From positions 1 through 64,000 of the forward strand of contig JACRCW010000169.1 of NCBI GenBank assembly GCA_016218805.1: DNA of 64,000 nt. The letters run 5' to 3'. The notes beneath the pieces are model-generated. The model was not told the DNA's origin and did no database searches. It worked only from the letters and a program-made list of their open reading frames with translations. Position 1 is the stretch's first letter. Every line of letters starts with the position of its first letter. Shown in pieces: positions 47,914 through 56,622 of the stretch. Position numbers and translations under genes: made by a program. Source of the stretch: Deltaproteobacteria bacterium. Its GTDB lineage: Bacteria > Myxococcota > JACRCW01.

Positions 47914-49002
47914 TCAGAGCGCTTGCTGTTTCACCCGCGCGGACACCAGCAGGTACAGCGCAAACAGCGCGTCCTCCGCGGTCAGCGCCGCGTCCGGCGC
48001 GGACGCCAGCCGGCACAGGCGCAGGTATTCGCGCCCGTCAATGCCCAGCAGCGCCGCCCGGGCCATGGGTCCGCCCGTCCCGCTGGTGCCCGGCAGCGCG
48101 TCCAACAGCAGCGCCATCAGCTCCGCGGCCGCGCGCACGGCCGTGGCAAACTCGCGCGCCACGATGTGCCGCTCCACGCGCTCCACACCCGCCCCGTCCC
48201 CCGGCCACAGGGGCGCAAAACTCAGCCCCGTCCCCGCCAGCGCGGAGCGTGCGGGCAGCGAGGCCGGCGGCGGCTGGGTGGGCACCGGGAGGGAGGGAGC
48301 GGCGGCGGGTGCGGTGGCCTCCTCCACCGCCTCGCTGGCCACGGCGGACAGGCGCGCCGTCAGGCCGTCTTCGGCCACCAGCTGCGTTTCACCGGTGGGC
48401 GCGCGCCGGGCACCCTGCTGCCGGCGTCTGAGGTCCCGCACCACGGACGCGCTGATCTCCTTGAGCGCCTGCAGCACCCCCGTGCCCTTGGACGCGCAGG
48501 TCTCAAACGCCGGCGCGCCGTGGTGGTTGTACTCGGCGTTCATCGTCGCCACGGCCATGGCCGTGGGCAGGTCACGCTTGTTCCACTGGAACACGTGCGG
48601 GAACCGCGCCAGGTCCAGCCCCATCTCTGCCAGGTTGTCCTCCAGGTCCTGCAGCGACAGGCGGTTGTTGTCCCGCGCCGCCTCCTGGCTGTCCGCCACA
48701 AACACCACGCCGTCCGCACCGTTGAGCACCAGCTTGCGCGTGGCCGCGTAGAAGATCTGTCCCGGCACCGTGTACAGCTGCAGCCGCACCGGCATTTCCT
48801 GCACGCGCTCAATGCTGATGGGCAGGAAATCAAAGAACAGCGTGCGGTCGCCCTCGGTGGCCAGCGTCACCAGCTCGCCGCGGCGCTCCGCCTTGATGAC
48901 GGAGTACAGATACTTGAGCGAGGTGGTTTTCCCGGAGAGACCCGGTCCGTAGTAGACAATCTTGGCGGAGATCTCGCGGGCGAGCGGATTGATGAGGGAC
49001 AC
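47914..49002 (-). CDS. MglA-like Ras-type GTPase with a C-terminal extension
   Basis: A protein of 362 residues. Residues 1-190 match MglA, the polarity GTPase of gliding bacteria: KIVYYGPGLSGKTT (G1 at 19-27), DRTLFFDFLPI, LYTVPGQ (78-82, in place of DxxG), GVVFVADSQ and NKRD (141-144). MglA itself is about 195 residues; here a Pro/Ala-rich linker and an extra helical domain of about 90 residues follow. The GTG at 49002 begins exactly at the MglA N-terminus, with AGG 5 nt upstream. A role in polarity or motility signalling is inferred from the family and from the PilZ and HD-GYP neighbours. Confidence 0.9.
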   Translation of the reverse strand: MSLINPLAREISAKIVYYGPGLSGKTTSLKYLYSVIKAERRGELVTLATEGDRTLFFDFLPISIERVQEMPVRLQLYTVPGQIFYAATRKLVLNGADGVVFVADSQEAARDNNRLSLQDLEDNLAEMGLDLARFPHVFQWNKRDLPTAMAVATMNAEYNHHGAPAFETCASKGTGVLQALKEISASVVRDLRRRQQGARRAPTGETQLVAEDGLTARLSAVASEAVEEATAPAAAPSLPVPTQPPPASLPARSALAGTGLSFAPLWPGDGAGVERVERHIVAREFATAVRAAAELMALLLDALPGTSGTGGPMARAALLGIDGREYLRLCRLASAPDAALTAEDALFALYLLVSARVKQQAL

Positions 49003-49059
49003 GCGGCCTATATAGTCAAAGGAAGTCGGGCGCCCCAAGTCGCCCACCCGGAGGTCCCA

Positions 49060-50022
49060 CTGATAGCCGGTGACCTGTCCACCATGAGCCTGGCTGACCT
49101 GCTGCAGTGGGTGGAGCAGGCCGGCTGCAGTGGCCACGTCAGCCTCCACCGCGACGGCGCCGTCACCTGGCTCAACGTCTCCCAGCGGGAGGTCACCATG
49201 CTGTCCCCGGTGCGTGGCGGACCGGGCGCGGGCTCGCCGGAGGATCCCACCGCCACGGACCGCCTGCTGGATCTGTTCCTGGAACGGCACGGGCGCTTTG
49301 AGTTTGTCCCGCGCGTGGCGTTGGAGGGTGGCGTGCCCCTGCACCTGCCGCTGCGCGTGGTGGTCATGGAGGGGCTGCGCCACCTGGATGAATGGCCCCG
49401 CCTGGCGGAGGCCTACCCGCGCGACGCCGCCACCCTGGCGCGCACGGCGACGCCGGCGCCCGACCGGCTCTCCGGCGTGCAGCGATTGATCCTGCGCTTT
49501 GCGGAGTCCCGCCTCACCCTGGGCGAAGCGCGCCTGAAGCTGGGCGTCTCCCGTCCCGCGCTGCTGCGCCACGTGGAGGAGGTCCGCGGCATGGGGCTGG
49601 TGGAGGTGGAGGGCACGGAGTCCGGCGTGGACCCCGTGGCCCAGCTGCTGGCGCAGGCGTCCGTGCTGGTGCAGGAGCGGCAGTTTGAGGAGGCGGCCAT
49701 TGTGTTTGGGAGCCTGCTGGCATCCGACCCCACGGACCTGCGCGTGCGCCGCCTGCTGCGCGAGGCGGAACGGGAACAGGTGGCCGCGCTCTACCAGCAG
49801 CTGCAGCCGGTGAGCGTGGTGCGGCTGGTGGACCCGGCCGCGCTCCCCTCACGCAAGCTCAGCCGCACGGACCGGGAGATTGCCGAGCGCGTGAACGACC
49901 GCTGGGACGTGGCCAGCCTGGTCCTGGCCAGCCCGCTGCGCGAGGTGGAGACGCTGCGCAGCATCCGGCGCCTGTGGAAGATGGGCATTGTGGACCTGGA
50001 CCAGGCGGCCATGCCCGGCTGA
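49060..50022 (+). CDS. DUF4388 (PATAN-like) domain protein, probable non-standard start
   Basis: A protein of about 320 residues. The N-terminus IAGDLSTMSLADLLQWVEQAG is the DUF4388 signature, a domain that often joins signalling proteins in myxobacteria. The C-terminal half has a helix-turn-helix-like part (LTLGEARLKLGVSRPALLRHVEEV) and a helical repeat. The only nearby ATG (49084) lies inside the conserved motif and 28 nt from a perfect GGAGGT (49050-49055). CTG at 49060 and ATA at 49063 lie 4 and 7 nt after it, and no ATG, GTG or TTG is available in frame. I therefore place the start at 49060, with 49084 as the fallback. It is divergent from the MglA-like gene. Confidence 0.75.
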   Translation: MIAGDLSTMSLADLLQWVEQAGCSGHVSLHRDGAVTWLNVSQREVTMLSPVRGGPGAGSPEDPTATDRLLDLFLERHGRFEFVPRVALEGGVPLHLPLRVVVMEGLRHLDEWPRLAEAYPRDAATLARTATPAPDRLSGVQRLILRFAESRLTLGEARLKLGVSRPALLRHVEEVRGMGLVEVEGTESGVDPVAQLLAQASVLVQERQFEEAAIVFGSLLASDPTDLRVRRLLREAEREQVAALYQQLQPVSVVRLVDPAALPSRKLSRTDREIAERVNDRWDVASLVLASPLREVETLRSIRRLWKMGIVDLDQAAMPG

Positions 50023-50034
50023 CTGCGCCCGGTG

Positions 50035-51456
50035 ATGCCTCCGTTCCTCCCCGTCCTGGCCCTTGCCGTGGGTGCGTCCGCACCGGCGCTGGATTGTACG
50101 CTCTACCCCTCACCGTTGCCGGAGTTGCGTGTCCGCGGAGAATGCCGCGCGGTCGGGTGGCCTGCGGAGCCGGCCTGGGAGCTGGGCATGCGGGCCGGGG
50201 ATGCGTTTGTCGGGGATGCGTTTGTGACGGACCGCTTGGCGCAGCCGCGGGGCGCCCAATGGGTGGTGTCCTGGAGGGTGGACGCCGGTGCCATGGCGGA
50301 CGCGCACCGCGACGTGGACGTGGCCCTGCGGGCGGGGGACGCCGTCATTGTCAATGACTGCAACCTGCTGCTGCGACCGGCGGAGGTGCCGCCGGACACG
50401 CGCATCACCGTGCGCGTAGCCGGAGAGGTGCTGCTGTCCGCTCCGTGGCTGCCCGGCGGCGCGCCGCGCACGTACACCCTGAGCGCGGCGGCGTTGGAGG
50501 GTGGCAGCTACCTGGTGTTCGGGCCGCAGCGCGCGCTGGACGTGAAGGTGCCCGGGGCGCCGGTGTCCGCGGTGGCCGTGGGAAGACCCGGCCGCGCCGG
50601 TGATGCCGCGCTGACGACGTGGGTGTCCCGCAGCGCGGGCATGTCCGCCCGGTTTGGCGGCGGCAGCCTGCCGGTGGCCCGCACGCTGGTCGTCGTGGTT
50701 CCGTGGGCGGAACAGTCGGACCCCGGCGTGTTCGGGAGCACGCTGCGGTGGGGACTGGGGAGCGCGGTGCTGTTCTATGGCGCGGAGGCGCCGGCGGAGT
50801 CGTTTGCGGCGGACTGGGTGGCACCGCACGAACTGTTCCACCTGCACAACCCGGATGTGGTGCACCGCGTGCCGTGGTTCACCGAGGGTTTCACCACTTA
50901 CTATCAGGACGTGCTGCGTGCGCGCGGTGGCGTGCGGCCGCCGCCGGTGGCGTGGAAGGGGCTGCTGGACGGGTTCCGTCACGGATGCGCCACGGACCAG
51001 CGCACCCCGCTGCGCGCGGCCAGCGCGGACATGCGGCGGAACCATGACTACCGGCGGGTGTACTGGGGCGGCGCGTGCACGGCGTTCATCCTGGACGTGG
51101 CGCTGCGCGAGCACACGGACAACCGCGAAAGCCTGGACACGGTGTACCGCGCGCTGGCGGCGGAGAGCCGCGGCCCGGGCGGCGCGCTTGACGAAGCAGG
51201 CGTGGTGGAGCGCCTGCGCAACGCGCTCCCGGCGGACCACTGGGGGCGCGCCTGGCTGCACGCGTCGCTGGACGGGCGCGCGGCGCTGCCGGTGGGGGAG
51301 CTGGCCTCCCGGCTGGGGGTCTCCGTCAGCGGGGAGCAGGCGCGTTTTGACGACGGGGCACCCTGGTCCCACGTGCGCCGCGCCATCCTGGAGGAGCCGG
51401 TGCCCTCCCCCGCACCCGCGCGCCGGCCGGCCACACCGCCGCCTCCGCCGCGTTGA
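50035..51456 (+). CDS. Secreted M61-type metallopeptidase
   Basis: A protein of 473 residues. An N-terminal hydrophobic stretch (MPPFLPVLALAVGASAPALD) is a likely signal peptide. HELFH at 265-269 gives the zinc motif HExxH, and FTEGFTTYY near 282-290 gives the third ligand Glu284, the layout of M61 glycyl aminopeptidase-like enzymes. A Pro-rich C-terminus follows. A short internal duplication (GDAFVGDAFV near 55-64) is present. ATG at 50035 follows an in-frame GTG at 50032, 12 bp after the DUF4388 gene. Confidence 0.75.
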   Translation: MPPFLPVLALAVGASAPALDCTLYPSPLPELRVRGECRAVGWPAEPAWELGMRAGDAFVGDAFVTDRLAQPRGAQWVVSWRVDAGAMADAHRDVDVALRAGDAVIVNDCNLLLRPAEVPPDTRITVRVAGEVLLSAPWLPGGAPRTYTLSAAALEGGSYLVFGPQRALDVKVPGAPVSAVAVGRPGRAGDAALTTWVSRSAGMSARFGGGSLPVARTLVVVVPWAEQSDPGVFGSTLRWGLGSAVLFYGAEAPAESFAADWVAPHELFHLHNPDVVHRVPWFTEGFTTYYQDVLRARGGVRPPPVAWKGLLDGFRHGCATDQRTPLRAASADMRRNHDYRRVYWGGACTAFILDVALREHTDNRESLDTVYRALAAESRGPGGALDEAGVVERLRNALPADHWGRAWLHASLDGRAALPVGELASRLGVSVSGEQARFDDGAPWSHVRRAILEEPVPSPAPARRPATPPPPPR

Positions 51457-51485
51457 ACCGCGTGGCAATCCGCCGGTCAGCGCGG

Positions 51486-52781
51486 TCAGCGCACGGTACG
51501 GACTTCCACGTGCAGCGGACGGTCCCACGCGGCGGCTACCGCCAGGAGTTCGTCTGCGGGCCGCGGGCCGTCCAGGACGTGGGCCAGAATCTGGACGGAG
51601 AATGACCCGCGCAGCAGGTGTTGCGCGCCCGTCACCCCAAACCCCACGCCCGCGCCCTCCGCGGTGTCGACGTACTCCAACGCCGCGGTCAGCTCCGGGG
51701 GCAGTCCGCGGTGGGCCAGCACCACGGCGGCGTCCGGCCCCTGCAGCGCCACCCAAACCGCACCCACGCGTTGCGCGGAGGCCTCCACCTCGTCAGTCCG
51801 GCCGTCAATGCTGAGCCAGCGCGGATCCGAACTGGCCCGCGCGCGCCACCCGCGCACCGGCCGCAGCCCGGCCAGCGCCGTGAACGTGGCATCCTGCGCC
51901 ACGCCCGCCGGCGGAAACGGGACGTCCAGCCGGAATGACAGAACCACGGAGTCACGCGTGTGGATGCTCACGTTGGGGATGTCCGGGGAGTGCAGGCTGC
52001 CCACCAGACGCACGGAGGTGAGCACCTCCCGCAGCACGCGGACCGGCCCAGCGGTGTAGCGGCCCAGGTGCGAGCGCAGGTCGGACTCGTCCCGGGAGAT
52101 GGGCAGGACCCCCAGCAGCCGCGCGTGGATGCGCATGTGCAGCTGGTCCAGCAGGTTGTCCCCGTTGCCCACGGTCAGCAGGGACGGGACCACCGCGTTG
52201 CCGGGCACAAACCCAATGCGGAAGACCGGCGTGGCAACCAGATCTCCCAGGCCGGGTTGCGGTTGGAAGCGCACGTGCCGCACCGCGCTGCGCGGTGGCG
52301 AGGCGCCCGTGGAGACCAGGTAAGCCCACGCGGTCTCACCGGTGCGGGGGTCCGTCACGGTCAGCTCTTCAGCGGCGGCGTACGCCGCCAGCGCCGCCGC
52401 GCCCACGCGCGCCCCCAGGTCCGCCGGCATGAACGCCAGCTCGTCGTCCGCATCCAACAGCCCGGGGGACTCGTCGCCCTGCGCCCGGCGCCCGTCTGCG
52501 GCCCCGGCAGACGGAGACGCGGATTCCAGGCACCACCCGCCGGCGCGCGTGCGTTCGTCCACCTGGAAGGGGATGGGCGCCAACGCACCGTCCCGTGCGG
52601 CCAGCAGCGCCAACGCCGCCACGGGCCGGTTGCGGTGAACGGTGACCGCGGCACCGCGCAGGACCACGGGCTCCCACGCGCCGGCAAAGGGGCCGGTACC
52701 AGGCGCGGCGGCGCGCGCGCCCACCATGACGCCCAGCGCCAGCAACAGCACCGTCCCCGGCAGCAGCGCGCGCGGCCTCAC
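51486..52781 (-). CDS. Secreted protein of unknown function
   Basis: A protein of 431 residues with an N-terminal signal peptide (RALLPGTVLLLALGVMVGARAAA). The rest is mostly beta-type, with IPFQVDER and HVRFQPQPGLGDL. I do not recognise a catalytic motif. The GTG start overlaps the stop of the upstream TPR/HEAT-like gene by 4 bases, so the two are co-translated. A surface or periplasmic role is inferred only from the signal peptide. Confidence 0.7.
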   Translation of the reverse strand: MRPRALLPGTVLLLALGVMVGARAAAPGTGPFAGAWEPVVLRGAAVTVHRNRPVAALALLAARDGALAPIPFQVDERTRAGGWCLESASPSAGAADGRRAQGDESPGLLDADDELAFMPADLGARVGAAALAAYAAAEELTVTDPRTGETAWAYLVSTGASPPRSAVRHVRFQPQPGLGDLVATPVFRIGFVPGNAVVPSLLTVGNGDNLLDQLHMRIHARLLGVLPISRDESDLRSHLGRYTAGPVRVLREVLTSVRLVGSLHSPDIPNVSIHTRDSVVLSFRLDVPFPPAGVAQDATFTALAGLRPVRGWRARASSDPRWLSIDGRTDEVEASAQRVGAVWVALQGPDAAVVLAHRGLPPELTAALEYVDTAEGAGVGFGVTGAQHLLRGSFSVQILAHVLDGPRPADELLAVAAAWDRPLHVEVRTVR

Positions 52782-54604
52782 ACCGGCAGCTCGCGGTTGC
52801 GGCGCGCACGGCTGAGCAGCGCGCTGATGAACTGCCGCAGTTCGCGGTTGGGCTCGCCCTTGCGGTTGTTCTCCAGCGCCCCAAGCATCTTCTCGCTCAG
52901 GTGCTGCTGCAAGACGTCACGGGCCTGCGTGGCCAGGCCGGCCGCGTTGCTGCGCACCACGTCCAGCAGGAACTCCGCGGCCTCGTTGGTGCCGGCCGTG
53001 GCCACGTTGCGCAGCGCCAGCTCCTTCACCCGCACATCGTCATGGTGCCCAAACAGCCGCACCATGGAGTCCAGCGCCTGCGGGAAGATGAAGCCGCGCA
53101 GCGCCGCCAGCCCCGCCTGGTACACCTCGCCGTGCCGTTCCGCGCTGAGCGCCAGGTCCACCACCGCCATGGCCTCCTTCAGCTTCATCCGCCCCGCGGC
53201 CATCACGCACGCCACCTTCTGCGGGGTCTCGCCCCGGCGGAACGCTTCCACCAGCGGCGGGACCAGACCCGGGTGCCGCGAGTCCGACAGCAGCGCCATC
53301 ACCGAGGCGGGGAGCGCCTGCGCGGCCCCGCCGGCAAGCAGGTGATCCTCATAGGAGAGCACCAGGTTGAGCGCGCGCCGCCGCTCCACGTCCCACACGT
53401 TGGGATCCGCCAGCAGGCGCGCCGCGGCCATCCCCAGGTCCACGCCCGCTTCCCGGTCCAGCAGCTCCCGCACCGCAAAGTCCACCGGCACAAACCGCCG
53501 CCGGAAGTAGTCCGGGAGCACCGGCACTCCCTCATCACCCTCCGCCGCCAGGGCAATGCGCCCAAGATCCTCCGCCAGCCGCGCGTAGCGTTCCTTGCGG
53601 GACTCCGGCAGGTCCAGGTTGGCCAGTTGCCCGTAGCAGCGCACCACCTCGCGCGTGTTGAGCGTGCGGTTGAACGCGTCCACCGCCGCCAGCAGCGCGT
53701 TCTCCACCATCGCCACCGGGCGGCTGGCCTTGCCCGCCTCCTCGGCCACGCGCCGCCAGGAATGCCCCGCGGCAACGAGAAAGTAGTCCGCGTACAGGAA
53801 CCCCATGCGGCGCGCGTATTCGCCCGCCTCGCGGTACAGGTCGCTGGCCGCGTGCAGTTCGCCGTCCTCTTCAGCCTGCCGGATGAGCTCCTGCAGCGCC
53901 TGCACCGCGCCAAACCGGTCCCCCTTCTGGCGCAGCAGGCGCGCCGCGTTGAGGTAGCCCTCCGCCACGTCCTCAAACGCCTTGGCCGCCAGTCCCACGT
54001 CCTTCATCACAATGTAACAGCGGAAGGCGCCGTCGCGGTCGCCCTCGCCCTCGCGGCGGTCCGCCTCCTGCCCCAACGCGTTCATCGCCTCAAAGAACAG
54101 CGCCTGCGCGCCCGCGGCGTCCCCGGTGGCCTGCGCCGCGCGCCCCGCGTTGAACCGCGCCAGCGCGGCCACGTGGAGATTCCCCTGCACCTCGGCCGGG
54201 CGCACCAGCTGCGTCCATAGTGACCGCGCCTCCGCAAAGTTCCCGCCCTGCGCCGCCGCGTGCGCGGCGTGCGCCGTCATGTGCGCCCGCTGGAACTCCC
54301 GCGTGGCGCGCGCGTGGTCCTCCGCCAGCCCCGCCACGCGCGCCATGTCCCGCGCGCTACCCGTCAGCGCGTACAACCGCCCCGCCTCGTCAAGATCGCG
54401 CAGGTACTCGCGGATGGCGGCCGCCGCGGCCGTCCGCTTGAGCGCGGGTAGGACGTACAAATCCGCCAGCGCTTCGCAGCAGCGGCGGTAGTCTTCCTCC
54501 TCCACGTTGGTGGCGGACAGCAGGTCCCGCCACAGCGCCACCGCTTCGCCGCTCTTCCCGGCGGCCCGCGCCCGCGCAACCTTCTCATTGAAGTCAGTGG
54601 CCAT
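52778..54604 (-). CDS. TPR/HEAT-like helical repeat protein
   Basis: A protein of 608 residues, helical throughout. The N-terminal 280 residues are TPR-like (GGNFAEARSLWTQLV, GDAAGAQALFFEAMNAL, KGDRFGAVQALQELIRQAEEDG). The C-terminal part is HEAT-like (LLSDSRHPGLVPPLVEAFRRG, HHDDVRVKELALRNVATAG). There is no signal peptide, so it is probably a cytoplasmic scaffold. ATG at 54604 begins MATDFNEK; a GTG two codons upstream is an alternative. It is co-translated with the secreted protein gene. Confidence 0.8.
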   Translation of the reverse strand: MATDFNEKVARARAAGKSGEAVALWRDLLSATNVEEEDYRRCCEALADLYVLPALKRTAAAAAIREYLRDLDEAGRLYALTGSARDMARVAGLAEDHARATREFQRAHMTAHAAHAAAQGGNFAEARSLWTQLVRPAEVQGNLHVAALARFNAGRAAQATGDAAGAQALFFEAMNALGQEADRREGEGDRDGAFRCYIVMKDVGLAAKAFEDVAEGYLNAARLLRQKGDRFGAVQALQELIRQAEEDGELHAASDLYREAGEYARRMGFLYADYFLVAAGHSWRRVAEEAGKASRPVAMVENALLAAVDAFNRTLNTREVVRCYGQLANLDLPESRKERYARLAEDLGRIALAAEGDEGVPVLPDYFRRRFVPVDFAVRELLDREAGVDLGMAAARLLADPNVWDVERRRALNLVLSYEDHLLAGGAAQALPASVMALLSDSRHPGLVPPLVEAFRRGETPQKVACVMAAGRMKLKEAMAVVDLALSAERHGEVYQAGLAALRGFIFPQALDSMVRLFGHHDDVRVKELALRNVATAGTNEAAEFLLDVVRSNAAGLATQARDVLQQHLSEKMLGALENNRKGEPNRELRQFISALLSRARRNRELPV

Positions 54605-55031
54605 GCCCACCGGGTCAGTTACCGGCAGGCGCTGACCCGCTCAAGCAGCGGCCCCTGTAACCGGTTCACCCGGTCGCCCAATCATCACGCTGGAGCGACT
54701 CGAACCATTGAAGCCAGCGCGAAACCCCGCAGCGACAGCGACTTCAGTTCAACGGCCATCTGCAGCCTCCTGATTCCATCGGCGTGGGCGCAGCTCGGTG
54801 ACTTGTCGCCAGAGGTACCGCGGGCCGCCAGCGTGGACGCCTCGGTCAACCTGCAGTCCTGAGCGAGTCACCGAGGACGAGGCCCTTCCGTGGCGCCAGC
54901 AAGGTTGGCTCCATCGTTCCGACGGCTTCGACCCGGCGCAGGACTCACGCGAAGAGGATCGCCACCCAATCCGCTCTTTCGTCACCCGGGTTACCCACGT
55001 GCCCTGCGCCGGGATGGCGGATTCAACGGCC
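54605..55031. other. Intergenic region, mostly empty
   Basis: About 430 bp lie between the TPR/HEAT-like gene and the radical SAM gene. Apart from the possible 24-residue frame and the promoter expected for the TPR/HEAT-like gene, I see no gene. Open frames on both strands lack coding-like codon bias, and the base composition is less GC-rich than in the neighbouring genes. Confidence 0.5.
54685..54759 (-). CDS. Possible 24-residue peptide with a strong ribosome-binding site
   Basis: ATG at 54759 is preceded at 6 nt by AGGAGG, one of the best Shine-Dalgarno matches in the window. It opens a 24-codon frame (MAVELKSLSLRGFALASMV, then RVAPA). The peptide is short, basic and partly hydrophobic, and lies on the same strand as the radical SAM gene, 272 bp downstream of it. 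It might be a small protein, a peptide substrate or chance. No cysteine or other typical RiPP core is evident. Confidence 0.25.
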   Translation of the reverse strand: MAVELKSLSLRGFALASMVRVAPA

Positions 55032-56453
55032 TCAGCGCGCGTCCGCCACCCACGGCGGGGTTTCCTTGAACCACTCCGCAGCCAGGCGCGGGTTGAACGT
55101 CCCAAACCGCAGGGCCGGGTGGCGCCGGTGCAACTCCTCGACAAATGTGCGCAGGCCCATGGGCCGCTCCCGCTGCTTCGGGAGGATCTTCTCGTAATAC
55201 GCGGGGTCCACGCACAGGTTCCGCAGCTGGATCATTTCCAACAGCCCGTCGGAGACCAGGCGGCTCACGCGCTCCAGTTCAGAGCGGGTGTCCGTCCAGC
55301 CGGGCCACAGCAGCAGGTTGATGCACTTGTACAGGCCGGCGTCGCGCGCCACGCGCAGCGTCTCGTACAGGTCGGCCAGCTTGTAGTCGCGTGGGCGGTA
55401 GTAGGCCTCAAACACCGGCTCGTCGAACGAATTGACGCTGACGCGGATGCTGTTGATGCCGGCGGCTGCCGCGCGGCCCACCACTTCGGGGCGGCTGCCG
55501 TTGGTGTTGAGGTGGATGATGCCGCGCGTCTGCGTGCGCCGGGCAAATGCCACGGAATCCACCAGCGCGTCTGACGACAGCGTGGGCTCGCCCTCGCACC
55601 CCTGGCCAAAGCTGCACATGCCCTCCGGTGCATGCTTGAGGTGGAACGCAATGACGCGCCCAATCTCCTCCCCCTGCGGACTGAACTTGAGGCGCTTCTG
55701 CGGCGTGGGCGCGTCCCATTCCGCATCCTTGGACAGGCAGCCCAGGCACGCGGCGTTGCAGGCCGGTGCCATGGGGATGGCGCCCTCCCAGCGGCCATAG
55801 AAGATGTTCTGCGCGCAGCAGCACTTGTAGTCCACTGCGCATTCCCTGAGCTGCAACAGCACGGGGTTGTCCGGGTCCTCGCGCAGGCGCGCGTCCACCC
55901 TCGTCGGGAGTTCGTCCTTGTAGAACAGGGACGGGTGCCAGCGGCTCAGTTCGTCACCCTGGAACATGGCCGCCATCACCGAACCGCGCGCCCAGCCCAC
56001 CGCGGTGTACGCCCACAGCGGCAGCCCGCTGCGGCCCGGCATGCCGCCTTCATCCACAATGCGCAGCGGCGCGGTCTCCGGCGCCGTGAACGGCAGGTAG
56101 TCCGCGGCGGGCAGGTACTGCCGCACGTGACCGGGGGGCGGGTGGATGGCCGCCGCACGCGGGCGCACGCCGCGCAGCCCGGGAACGGAGTCCACCACCT
56201 CAAACGAGCCGGTCACCGGATCAAACCCAACGGGGAACGTGTCCGGCAGTTGCATGATCTCCCACTTGGGCGGGAGCGCCGTCATCTCCTCCACGGCGGG
56301 CACCACAAAGTCCTGGCCGTTGTGCGCGGCCATGCGCAGGTGCGGGTGCTCCAGGAGCTGCCCGTCGTCGGTGCTGAACAGCATGCGGGGGAGTTGGGAC
56401 CCACGGCCCGGGCGCGGGCCTTTTTGACGACGGTTGTTCCGGTTGTTGGCCAC
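55032..56453 (-). CDS. Radical SAM protein
   Basis: A protein of 473 residues. PACNAACLGCLS is the CX3CX2C motif binding the SAM [4Fe-4S] cluster, GQGCEGEPTL the GGE-like SAM motif and IIHLNTNGS the next strand. A CCC cluster (DYKCCCAQNIFYG) just before the core may bind another metal. The N-terminal 180 residues are unusual for the family, and the first 20 are basic and Asn/Arg-rich (NNRNNRRQKGPRPGR). The start is GTG with AGGA 7 nt upstream. The reaction is unknown; no partner gene is obvious. Confidence 0.88.
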   Translation of the reverse strand: MANNRNNRRQKGPRPGRGSQLPRMLFSTDDGQLLEHPHLRMAAHNGQDFVVPAVEEMTALPPKWEIMQLPDTFPVGFDPVTGSFEVVDSVPGLRGVRPRAAAIHPPPGHVRQYLPAADYLPFTAPETAPLRIVDEGGMPGRSGLPLWAYTAVGWARGSVMAAMFQGDELSRWHPSLFYKDELPTRVDARLREDPDNPVLLQLRECAVDYKCCCAQNIFYGRWEGAIPMAPACNAACLGCLSKDAEWDAPTPQKRLKFSPQGEEIGRVIAFHLKHAPEGMCSFGQGCEGEPTLSSDALVDSVAFARRTQTRGIIHLNTNGSRPEVVGRAAAAGINSIRVSVNSFDEPVFEAYYRPRDYKLADLYETLRVARDAGLYKCINLLLWPGWTDTRSELERVSRLVSDGLLEMIQLRNLCVDPAYYEKILPKQRERPMGLRTFVEELHRRHPALRFGTFNPRLAAEWFKETPPWVADAR

Positions 56454-56622
56454 GCGCTTGTCCTGGCGGGCAGAGTGGCGCCCGTTCGGCTGACCTACAA
56501 GCCGCTGCTGCTGGCGTCCAGCCTGTCGGTGCCCGCCGCCACAGTCGTGCTGCCGGATGGGCCACAGTGTTCATCCATCGTCCCACCCGTGCGGGCCGCC
56601 ACCCATGCCATAGTACGGCGCC

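Noticed and set aside
47923-49059. Long upstream extension of the DUF4388 frame
   Set aside because: It is antisense to the MglA-like gene, and the DUF4388 domain begins at about 49060.
54690-54715. tRNA-like GGTTCGAGTC on the minus strand
   Set aside because: The flanking bases do not form a T-arm stem and no acceptor or anticodon arms can be found.
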